Positions 1 through 5,123 of a DNA stretch of 10,052 nucleotides are shown piece by piece. Position numbers and translations under genes: made by a program. Every line of letters starts with the position of its first letter. The stretch's first letter is position 1. The DNA comes from Allobrachymonas sp. (GTDB taxonomy: Bacteria; Pseudomonadota; Gammaproteobacteria; Burkholderiales; Burkholderiaceae_C), in assembly GCA_018054915.1 (NCBI GenBank), contig JAGPIR010000033.1, positions 1-10,052 of the forward strand, given 5' to 3'. The notes under the pieces were generated by a model that saw only the letters and a program-made list of their open reading frames with translations, was not told the DNA's origin and did not search any database.

Positions 1-267
1 GTGGTTCAGTGTGGCGCCAAGGCCATGGTGCGCGGTCTGCGCGCCGTCACCGATTTCGATTATGAATTTCAGCTGGCCGGTATGAACCGTCGCCTAATAC
101 CCGATGTGGAAACTGTTTTTCTTACTCCGGGCGATCAGTTCCAGTTCATCAGTAGCAGCTTTGTGCGTGAAATCGCCTTGTTGGGCGGCGCCGTCAATGA
201 ATTCGTGGCGCCACACGTATTGCAACGGCTACAGCAAAAAGTCAGCGAAAGCATGAAGGACGTATAA
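1..267 (+). CDS. coaD: Phosphopantetheine adenylyltransferase, C-terminal half (5' end outside window)
   Basis: CoaD transfers AMP from ATP to 4'-phosphopantetheine, giving dephospho-CoA, the penultimate step of coenzyme A synthesis in the cytoplasm. The visible 88 codons hold the family's second half: a GLRAVTDFDYEFQ block near residue 12, which matches the conserved GLRAxxDFxYE segment, followed by MNRRLIPDVETVFL and the nucleotide-binding ISSSFVREIA motif. The full protein is usually about 160-165 residues, so roughly the first 75-80 are missing. The GTG at position 1 is simply an in-frame codon at the window edge, not the true start. The reading frame ends in TAA at 265-267. The next gene converges on it from the minus strand. 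The family call is firm; the true start cannot be seen. Confidence 0.93.
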   Translation: MVQCGAKAMVRGLRAVTDFDYEFQLAGMNRRLIPDVETVFLTPGDQFQFISSSFVREIALLGGAVNEFVAPHVLQRLQQKVSESMKDV

Positions 268-391
268 ACGGTCAGAACAGGAGGGCTTTCCATTGGCAGA
301 CCTTTGGCAGGAATGCCACCCATACGGTTGACAGCAGGCGACTCCTCAACGTGGGGGCAAGCCTTTGGCGAAAGACGCGGGAGTGCTGCCT
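268..391. other. Intergenic gap between convergent genes
   Basis: This short gap separates the 3' ends of coaD (plus) and the hypothetical gene (minus). I find no hairpin followed by a T-run on either strand, so no intrinsic terminator is supported. The octamer CCTTTGGC occurs twice, at 301-308 and 362-369, probably by chance. A TTGACA at 328-333 has no matching -10 box. Confidence 0.4.
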
Positions 392-1027
392 TCAGTGCAG
401 ATGCCGCGGCTTGTTACGGCCACCAGAACGATGTCCGCTACCGCCCAGCGTGCCTCCCTTGGGGGGCTTGCCGAGTTCCAAAGACTCCACCAGTGCGTCG
501 AAGCGCTGGCTGAACAGGCGGTCGATTTCGCGCACGATGCCATCAAGTTCGGCTGCGTCAAAATGACGCTCCATCATTGTAGTTACGTCGTGCACCAGCA
601 AATCGCGCTGCACCTGCATGATGGCTGCCGGAGTGGGGCCGACAAATACCACCATAAAGTCGTCGCGCGATTCTTCTTCGCGGTCGTCGCCCTCGTCGTC
701 ATCGAATTCGGCATCGTAGAACGTCACCTCAATGGCGGCACCGGTGCTGGCCAGCTCGTTCAGATTCATGCACATATCGTCGATATTCTGGCGGAAATCC
801 TCTTTGCCACGAACAGTCCAGCAGATTCGCAGCAGGTTCTGGCGCTGGTCGTACTGAATACCCGGTTCTTCCTCGTAACTACTGGTGCCGCCGTCTTCTA
901 GTGATTTGGCTCCGGCGTATTGCCACAGCGGTTTGAGGGCTTCCTGTACATCCTGGAAACGGACTTCCGGATGCAGGGAGATCTCTCCATGTACATGGAT
1001 TTCAAAGGGGGGGTCGTAATGTGCCAT
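392..1027 (-). CDS. Hypothetical acidic protein, Burkholderiales-conserved (probably DUF6806)
   Basis: I recognise this as a protein widespread in Burkholderiales with no known function; I believe it is the DUF6806 family, from memory. The 211-residue product starts MAHYDPPFEIHVHGEISLHP, has a very acidic stretch at about 105-123 (runs of D and E), a conserved-looking FVGPTPAAIMQVQRDLL segment at about 128-144, and a predicted helical region to about 185. The tail is rich in Gly, Ser and basic residues and ends in PRHLH. There is no signal peptide or membrane segment, so it is probably cytoplasmic. I chose the ATG at 1027 because AGGA lies about 7 nt upstream and the following residues look conserved. 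A GTG at 1054 would add nine residues with no support. Its 5' end faces the thrS leader. Confidence 0.85.
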   Translation of the reverse strand: MAHYDPPFEIHVHGEISLHPEVRFQDVQEALKPLWQYAGAKSLEDGGTSSYEEEPGIQYDQRQNLLRICWTVRGKEDFRQNIDDMCMNLNELASTGAAIEVTFYDAEFDDDEGDDREEESRDDFMVVFVGPTPAAIMQVQRDLLVHDVTTMMERHFDAAELDGIVREIDRLFSQRFDALVESLELGKPPKGGTLGGSGHRSGGRNKPRHLH

Positions 1028-1235
1028 GCGCGTTCCTGCAACATCTTCTGCCACAAATGGCCGGAAATGCAGATGTATGCTTGTTCAATGCCGCCAGTGT
1101 AACGCCTGTTGCTGACGAGACCTTTCTTCAGGCTGTTCTGTCAACCCCACAATCCGAGCGTTCATCTATGAGGAATGCCGCGCGCAAGATCGCTTGGAGG
1201 TAGAATAAAAACTTTGTAAAAATATAAACAAGATT
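1028..1235. other. Divergent intergenic region between the minus-strand gene and thrS leader
   Basis: This stretch must hold the promoters of two divergent units. On the minus strand, TACACT (1101 to 1096) is a possible -10 box, but no good -35 sits at the right distance; a perfect TTGACA (1144 to 1139) lies 37 nt too far upstream. On the plus strand the AT-rich segment 1201-1234 is the most likely core promoter area for thrS. I see no gene and no repeat here. Confidence 0.4.
1194..1228 (+). promoter_or_regulatory. Possible thrS promoter region
   Basis: The segment is markedly AT-rich compared with its surroundings. It holds TAGAAT at 1201-1206 and TATAAA at 1223-1228, either of which could be a -10 box. 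TTGGAG at 1194-1199 is a poor -35 at a non-ideal distance (23 nt from TATAAA). A further TATGAT at 1253-1258 overlaps the leader reading frame and is less likely. This is a weak call based on composition and partial consensus. Confidence 0.27.
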
Positions 1236-1253
1236 GGGAGAGGCGCGCTGGTT

Positions 1254-1337
1254 ATGATGCTACGAACTACGTACATGCGCGGAACCGCCCGAATCGGGCA
1301 GGTGCCGAACTGCGCGCATGCGGGCCGTCATGGGTAA
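1254..1337 (+). CDS. Putative 27-residue thrS leader peptide
   Basis: This frame opens with two ATG codons (1254, 1257) and closes with TAA at 1335-1337, 23 nt before the terminator hairpin. It contains three Thr codons: an adjacent pair ACT ACG at 1266-1271 (inside the residues MMLRTTYMRGTA) and ACC at 1284-1286. A purine-rich GGGAGAGG at 1236-1243 lies about 10 nt upstream of the first ATG and could be a ribosome-binding site, though the spacing is long. The peptide itself shows no domain. Its proposed role is to let a ribosome stall on Thr codons when charged tRNA-Thr is scarce and so switch the downstream RNA structure. Three Thr codons in 27 is only modest enrichment; position and context carry the call. 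Confidence 0.42.
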   Translation: MMLRTTYMRGTARIGQVPNCAHAGRHG

Positions 1338-1360
1338 TACACCCGGCCGATTCCGTCAGC

Positions 1361-1388
1361 AAAGCGCGGCCTGTTCCGCGCTTTTTTT
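1361..1388 (+). terminator. Intrinsic terminator upstream of thrS (attenuator)
   Basis: AAAGCGCGG (1361-1369) and CCGCGCTTT (1376-1384) form a perfect GC-rich stem around the six-base loop CCTGTT, followed directly by a T-run to 1388. This is a textbook plus-strand intrinsic terminator. It lies 30 nt upstream of the thrS ATG with no plus-strand gene before it except the leader frame, so it most likely acts as a conditional attenuator for thrS. Confidence 0.85.
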
Positions 1389-1418
1389 GTTTGCCGAAAT
1401 GTTTTTTGATTGACAACC

Positions 1419-3368
1419 ATGATCCAGATCACCCTTCCAGATGGTTCCCGGCGCACGTTTGCAGAGGATGTAGTGACTGTTGGGGGCGTTGCCGCCAGCA
1501 TCGGTTCAGGTCTAGCCAAGGCCGCGTTGGGTGGCAAGGTTCGGTATGCCAATGAACCAGAAGAGAGCAACAAGCTGGTGGACGTTGGTTACTCCATTAC
1601 GCGCGATGCCACCATTTCCATCGTCACTGCCAAGGATGCGGAAGGGCTGGACATGATCCGCCACTCCACAGCGCACCTGCTGGCCTACGCGGTCAAGGAG
1701 CTGTTTCCCGACGCCCAGGTCACCATCGGTCCGGTGATCGAGAACGGCTTTTATTATGATTTCAGTTACAAGCGGCCTTTCACCCCCGAGGACTTGGTAG
1801 CCATTGAAAAAAAGATGTCCGAACTGGCTGTCAAAGACGAGCCTGTGGTGCGTCGGGTGCTGCCGCGCGACGAAGCCGTCGATTATTTCAAGGGACTGGG
1901 CGAGCATTACAAGGCTGAAATCATCGCTAGCATTCCCTCCAACGAAGACGTCTCGTTGTACCGAGAGGGAACCTTCGAAGACCTGTGTCGCGGCCCGCAT
2001 GTGCCTTCCACCGGCAAGCTCAAGCATTTCAAGCTGATGAAGGTAGCCGGCGCTTATTGGCGCGGGGATCATCGCAACGAAATGCTGCAGCGCATCTATG
2101 GCACGGCCTGGGCCAGCAAGGAAGAGCTGCAGCAATACCTGCACATGCTCGAAGAAGCCGAAAAACGCGATCACCGCAAGCTTGGCAAGGCGCTTGATCT
2201 GTTCCACATCGACGAGCATTCACCTGGTACGGTATTTTGGCACCCCAAGGGTTGGACGCTGTGGCAGGAGGTGGAACAGTACATGCGCCGCGTGTACCGT
2301 GAAAACGGATACAAGGAAGTAAAAGGTCCCCAAATTCTGGACAAAAGCCTTTGGGAAAAAACCGGTCACTGGGACAAGTACCGCGAAAACATGTTCACCA
2401 CCGAGAGTGAAAAGCGTGATTACGCCTTGAAGCCAATGAACTGCCCCGGCCACATCCTGATCTACAAACAAGGCGTCAAGAGTTACCGTGACCTTCCGCT
2501 GCGGTACGGTGAATTTGGTGCCTGCCATCGCAACGAGCCTACGGGTGGTTTGCACGGCATCATGCGCGTGCGCGCGTTCACACAGGACGATGGTCATATT
2601 TTTTGCACAGAAGACCAAATCCAGGACGAAGTGGCCGCCTTCACCGCCTTGCTGCAGAAGGTATACAAGGATTTTGGTTTCACCGACATCATCTATAAGC
2701 TCTCCACTCGTCCCGAGCAGCGCATTGGCACGGATGAGAGCTGGGACAAGGCGGAAAATGCGCTGGCCGAAGGCCTGCGTGCCAGTGGTTGTGCGTTTAC
2801 CTACTTGCCCGGTGAGGGGGCATTTTATGGGCCAAAAATTGAATACACCTTGAAAGATGCCCTAGGCCGGGAGTGGCAATGCGGCACCATTCAGGTGGAC
2901 CCGAATATGCCCGAGCGGCTCGACGCCGAATTCACTGGCGAAGATGGCGCGCGGCATCGCCCCGTCATGCTGCACCGCGCCATCGTTGGCAGCCTCGAGC
3001 GTTTCATCGGCATCTTGATTGAACAATATGCCGGAGCCCTACCCACCTGGCTTGCGCCGGAGCAGGTTTCCGTGCTGAATATTACCGACGCCCAGGCCGA
3101 TTACGCACAAAACGTGGCGCAAATGCTGCAGAATCAAGGTGTTAGGGCAACGGCCGATCTGTCAAATGACAAAATCACCTATAAAATACGTTCCCACGCC
3201 ACACGCAAGCTACCGTATATCCTGGTCGTTGGTGACAAGGAAAAGGAAAGCGCAACAGTGGCCGTACGTGCCAGAGGCAACCAGGATCTGGGGGTCATGT
3301 CGTTGGAAGACTTCATGCAGAGGGTGCGCAACGATATTGCGTGCAAGTCTGTTGTGTTTTCCGCCTGA
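1419..3368 (+). CDS. thrS: Threonyl-tRNA synthetase
   Basis: This class II synthetase charges tRNA-Thr with threonine and hydrolyses mischarged Ser-tRNA-Thr. The 649 residues show the family order: an N-terminal TGS domain (about 1-64, starting MIQITLPDGS); the editing domain with HSTAH (H82, H86) and CRGPH (C190, H194); the catalytic core with the zinc ligands C342 (in NCPGH), H393 (in DDGHIFC) and H519 (in MLHRAI); motif 2 CHRNE; motif 3 GSLERFIG; and a C-terminal anticodon-binding domain (from about 545). No key residue is missing. I chose the ATG at 1419 because the family begins with this sequence; a TTG at 1410 would add three residues. No clear Shine-Dalgarno precedes the ATG. A terminator and leader frame immediately upstream suggest attenuation control. 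infC follows after 57 nt with no terminator. Confidence 0.98.
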   Translation: MIQITLPDGSRRTFAEDVVTVGGVAASIGSGLAKAALGGKVRYANEPEESNKLVDVGYSITRDATISIVTAKDAEGLDMIRHSTAHLLAYAVKELFPDAQVTIGPVIENGFYYDFSYKRPFTPEDLVAIEKKMSELAVKDEPVVRRVLPRDEAVDYFKGLGEHYKAEIIASIPSNEDVSLYREGTFEDLCRGPHVPSTGKLKHFKLMKVAGAYWRGDHRNEMLQRIYGTAWASKEELQQYLHMLEEAEKRDHRKLGKALDLFHIDEHSPGTVFWHPKGWTLWQEVEQYMRRVYRENGYKEVKGPQILDKSLWEKTGHWDKYRENMFTTESEKRDYALKPMNCPGHILIYKQGVKSYRDLPLRYGEFGACHRNEPTGGLHGIMRVRAFTQDDGHIFCTEDQIQDEVAAFTALLQKVYKDFGFTDIIYKLSTRPEQRIGTDESWDKAENALAEGLRASGCAFTYLPGEGAFYGPKIEYTLKDALGREWQCGTIQVDPNMPERLDAEFTGEDGARHRPVMLHRAIVGSLERFIGILIEQYAGALPTWLAPEQVSVLNITDAQADYAQNVAQMLQNQGVRATADLSNDKITYKIRSHATRKLPYILVVGDKEKESATVAVRARGNQDLGVMSLEDFMQRVRNDIACKSVVFSA

Positions 3369-3425
3369 CCGGCATGGTTTTTTTGCCTGCATCTGACTGT
3401 CACATTTTTTGAGAAGGACTGCACC

Positions 3426-4052
3426 ATCGCTACCGAATACCGAGATCGCCGCCAGCGCGAAGAACGCAAACACCGTCTGAACCGGGAAATCAGTGCGCCT
3501 GAAGTACGGCTTTCAGGGCCCGATAATGAGCCGCTGGGCATTGTTCCGTTGCAAGAAGCCTTGCGCATGGCCGGAGACCTGGATGTTGATCTGGTTGAAA
3601 TTGCCGCAACCGCCAGTCCGCCCGTCTGCCGGTTGATGGACTATGGCAAGTTCAAATACCAGGAACAGAAAAGGGCTGCCGAAGCCAAGGCCAAGCAGAA
3701 GGTGATCGAGGTTAAGGAAATCAAGTTCCGTCCTGGCACCGACGACGGTGATTACAACGTAAAAATGCGCAACATCCACCGGTTCCTGGAAGATGGCGAC
3801 AAGTGTAAAATCACGCTGCGTTTTCGCGGGCGTGAGATCACGCATCAGGAAATCGGCATGTCGCTGTTGCAGCGCATTCGCGATGAGCTCGGTGAAACCA
3901 TTGTTGTGGAGCAGTTTCCCAAGCTAGAAGGTCGCCAGATGATCATGGTGCTGGCTCCCGGGCGTAAGAAGGCCGGTGGCAGCAAGGAAAAGACTTCTGG
4001 CACCGCTGAAATGGCAGAAACGGAAATCGCAGAAGTCGCGAGCAAGGACTGA
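3426..4052 (+). CDS. infC: Translation initiation factor IF-3, AUC start codon
   Basis: IF3 binds the 30S subunit, keeps 50S off and proofreads the start codon and initiator tRNA. The 208-residue product has a charged basic N-terminal extension (YRDRRQREERKHRLNREI), the N domain with DVDLVEIA and the MDYGKFKYQ signature, a Lys-rich linker, the C domain (IKFRPGTDDGDYNVKMRN, then FRGREITHQEIG, then QFPKLEGRQM), and a variable tail after about residue 180. The start is ATC at 3426-3428: AAGGA at 3414-3418 lies 7 nt upstream, and the first possible TTG (3549) would delete 41 conserved residues. Rare start codons in infC are known to allow IF3 to repress its own translation, as with AUU in Escherichia coli. 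The AUC assignment is inferred from frame, family N-terminus and SD spacing. Confidence 0.95.
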   Translation: MATEYRDRRQREERKHRLNREISAPEVRLSGPDNEPLGIVPLQEALRMAGDLDVDLVEIAATASPPVCRLMDYGKFKYQEQKRAAEAKAKQKVIEVKEIKFRPGTDDGDYNVKMRNIHRFLEDGDKCKITLRFRGREITHQEIGMSLLQRIRDELGETIVVEQFPKLEGRQMIMVLAPGRKKAGGSKEKTSGTAEMAETEIAEVASKD

Positions 4053-4059
4053 TTTGCAT

Positions 4060-4212
4060 GGCCGGTCTGGCCTGCTTGAGATGAAGAAAAGGCGTGGCGG
4101 CGTTGGCGGCCACGCAGCAAGTTTCAGCCCTGGTGCTGAAAACAAGTGGCTCGGGGCCAGCAAGAACCGGCATGGGTTGCCGGTCGCCTCACGAGCACAA
4201 AGCAAGAAGGAG
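4060..4212 (+). promoter_or_regulatory. Hairpin-rich infC-rpmI spacer, candidate L20/L35 control RNA
   Basis: The spacer holds consecutive perfect inverted repeats on the mRNA: GGCC/GGCC (4060-4063/4069-4072), GCGTGGC/GCCACGC (4092-4098/4109-4115), TTTCAGC/GCTGAAA (4122-4128/4135-4141) and ACCGGCA/TGCCGGT (4166-4172/4178-4184). None is followed by a T-run, so these are not terminators. They end about 20 nt before the rpmI Shine-Dalgarno. In Escherichia coli, L20 represses rpmI-rplT translation through a structured mRNA site, and the position here fits such a role. The hairpins are seen; the regulatory role is inferred. Confidence 0.45.
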
Positions 4213-4219
4213 CATGCAA

Positions 4220-4423
4220 ATGCCCAAAATGAAAACCAAGAGCAGCGCGAAAAAGCGTTTCCGCGTCCGTCCCGGTGGTACCGTCAAGCGTGGTCAGGCG
4301 TTTAAACGTCACATCCTGACCAAGAAAACCACCAAAAACAAGCGCCAGTTGCGTGGTGCAGTCAATGTGCATGAGACCAACCTCGGTCACATGGCGCAAA
4401 TGCTGCCTTTTGCTGGCCTGTAA
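4220..4423 (+). CDS. rpmI: Ribosomal protein L35 (bL35)
   Basis: L35 is a small basic protein of the 50S subunit. The 67-residue product starts MPKMKTKSSAKKRFRV, contains the TVKRGQAFKRHILTKKTTK segment, and ends in LPFAGL. Length and lysine/arginine content fit the family (about 65 residues). The start at 4220 is preceded by AAGGAG (4207-4212) at 7 nt spacing. An in-frame ATG at 4214 would add two residues but leave the ribosome-binding site one base away, so it is rejected. rplT follows after 27 nt. The two genes form the usual rpmI-rplT pair, probably under L20 feedback control through the structured spacer upstream. Confidence 0.97.
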   Translation: MPKMKTKSSAKKRFRVRPGGTVKRGQAFKRHILTKKTTKNKRQLRGAVNVHETNLGHMAQMLPFAGL

Positions 4424-4450
4424 TCAATCGACGGACAAGGAGAAAAACTC

Positions 4451-4810
4451 ATGCCTCGCGTCAAACGTGGTGTAACCGCACACGCTCGTCATAAAAAAAT
4501 CCTGGCACTTGCCAAAGGTTTCCGCGGCCGCCGCGGCAACGTCTTCCGCATTGCCAAACAGGCGGTGATGAAGGCTGGGCAATATGCCTATCGCGACCGC
4601 CGTGCCAAGAAGCGCGTATTCCGTCAGTTGTGGATCGCTCGTATCAACGCTGCCGCACGTGCCAATGGCCTGACCTACAGCCAGTTCATCAATGGTCTGA
4701 ACAAGGCGCAAATCGGTTTGGATCGCAAGGTGCTTGCCGACATCGCCGTGCACGACGAAGTGGCTTTTGCAGCTATCGTCAACCAGGTCAAAGCCAAGCT
4801 GGCTGCCTGA
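4451..4810 (+). CDS. rplT: Ribosomal protein L20 (bL20)
   Basis: L20 binds 23S rRNA early in 50S assembly and, in several bacteria, represses its own mRNA. The 119-residue product shows the family from end to end: MPRVKRGVTAHARHKKIL, then the arginine-rich GFRGRRGNVFRIAKQ, RDRRAKKRVFRQLWIARINAAAR and the globular C-terminal part (LTYSQFINGL, DRKVLADIA). The length is the standard 117-120. AAGGAG at 4437-4442 precedes the ATG by 8 nt. The last codons (4798-4804) can pair with the left arm of the downstream terminator. A hairpin (4821-4859) and that terminator (4878-4908) follow the gene. Confidence 0.98.
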   Translation: MPRVKRGVTAHARHKKILALAKGFRGRRGNVFRIAKQAVMKAGQYAYRDRRAKKRVFRQLWIARINAAARANGLTYSQFINGLNKAQIGLDRKVLADIAVHDEVAFAAIVNQVKAKLAA

Positions 4811-4820
4811 CCGGCTTTTT

Positions 4821-4859
4821 GCAGAAAGCATACAGACCTTTTGTTTGGCTGTTTTCTGC
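4821..4859 (+). other. Long interrupted hairpin in the rplT 3' region
   Basis: GCAGAAA (4821-4827) pairs with TTTCTGC (4853-4859), and inside it ACAG (4832-4835) pairs with CTGT (4849-4852), with a four-base bulge GCAT between the two segments; CC/GG (4837-4838/4847-4848) can add two pairs. It is not followed by a T-run. It sits between the rplT stop and the terminator and may stabilise the 3' end or take part in folding before the terminator. Confidence 0.5.
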
Positions 4860-4877
4860 TAGCTGAAGGTACTTCAC

Positions 4878-4908
4878 AAGCCAGCCGCCGCAAGGAGCTG
4901 GCTTTTTT
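4878..4908 (+). terminator. Intrinsic terminator between rplT and pheS
   Basis: AAGCCAGC (4878-4885) and GCTGGCTT (4897-4904) form a perfect eight-pair stem with an 11-base loop, followed by T's to 4908. It would end thrS-infC-rpmI-rplT transcripts at least partly. The left arm can instead pair with GCTGGCT at 4798-4804 in the last codons of rplT, because the same octamer AGCTGGCT occurs at 4797-4804 and 4896-4903. Readthrough could therefore be modulated. Confidence 0.8.
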
Positions 4909-5123
4909 GTTTTGAACCCGCAGAAACAGAACGTAGAGGCACTTTGACACAAAGGAAATGAATGTGCCAAGGATGATGCAGAGGCTCCCGACCACGGGAG
5001 GCTTGGCTGCTGGCGTTGGTTGGTGTCAGAAGCCCGCCATCACATGGTGGTTTGTCATTCCTGCAGTATTGGCCCGAAAACATCTGTGTTCCCGTGTTCT
5101 GTTTTTGACTGCATGATGACTCC
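4909..5123 (+). promoter_or_regulatory. pheS upstream region with possible promoter
   Basis: The stretch between the terminator and pheS should hold a promoter if pheST has its own. A perfect -35 consensus TTGACA is at 4944-4949, but I find no convincing -10 box 16-19 nt downstream, so the promoter call is weak. A perfect hairpin CTCCCG/CGGGAG with an ACCA loop lies at 4985-5000 and has no T-run. A 52-codon frame spans 4958-5116 and is listed separately. Confidence 0.3.
4958..5116 (+). CDS. Possible small ORF (52 codons) upstream of pheS
   Basis: An open frame starts at ATG 4958 and ends at TGA 5114-5116, 7 nt before the pheS ATG. AAAGGA at 4951-4956 lies directly before the ATG, which is too close for an ideal ribosome-binding site. 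The product would begin MNVPRMMQRLPTTGG, hold a hydrophobic stretch with two adjacent Trp residues near 30-31 (WWFVIPAVLA), and end VLFLTA. I do not recognise it. A stop next to a pheS start that lacks its own Shine-Dalgarno would suit translational coupling, but the frame could equally be chance. Confidence 0.2.
   Translation: MNVPRMMQRLPTTGGLAAGVGWCQKPAITWWFVIPAVLARKHLCSRVLFLTA

Larger units (their letters stand above)
1236..1388 (+). promoter_or_regulatory. Candidate attenuator leader RNA of thrS
   Basis: The leader combines a short Thr-containing reading frame, alternative base-pairings and a terminal intrinsic terminator. Pairings seen by eye: CATGCGCG (1274-1281) with CGCGCATG (1313-1320), enclosing the hairpin GCCCG/CGGGC (1287-1291/1295-1299); GGGT/ACCC (1332-1335/1341-1344) flanked by GGCC/GGCC (1323-1326/1345-1348); and the terminator stem 1361-1369/1376-1384. 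Two pairings compete with the terminator: 1320-1328 with 1366-1374 (nine pairs, three of them G-U), which uses the terminator's left arm, and GCGCGGAAC (1277-1285) with GTTCCGCGC (1373-1381), which uses its right arm. This is the layout of ribosome-mediated attenuation. The function is inferred; the complementarities are read directly from the sequence. Confidence 0.5.

Noticed and set aside
365..901. Plus-strand 178-codon frame opposite the hypothetical gene
   Set aside because: The minus-strand frame has a Shine-Dalgarno, a family-like N-terminus and conserved-looking segments; the plus frame has none.
1236..1320. A tRNA gene upstream of thrS
   Set aside because: The stems 1274-1281/1313-1320 and 1287-1299 do not build a cloverleaf, and there is no T-loop TTCGANT signature.
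1410..1412. TTG as thrS start
   Set aside because: The ATG at 1419 begins the conserved TGS domain; the three extra residues have no support and no better ribosome-binding site.
1512..2219. Minus-strand 235-codon frame inside thrS
   Set aside because: It is a shadow of thrS, whose editing and catalytic residues are intact.
3549..3551. TTG as infC start
   Set aside because: It removes 41 conserved residues of the IF3 N domain and has no Shine-Dalgarno; the AUC at 3426 has one.
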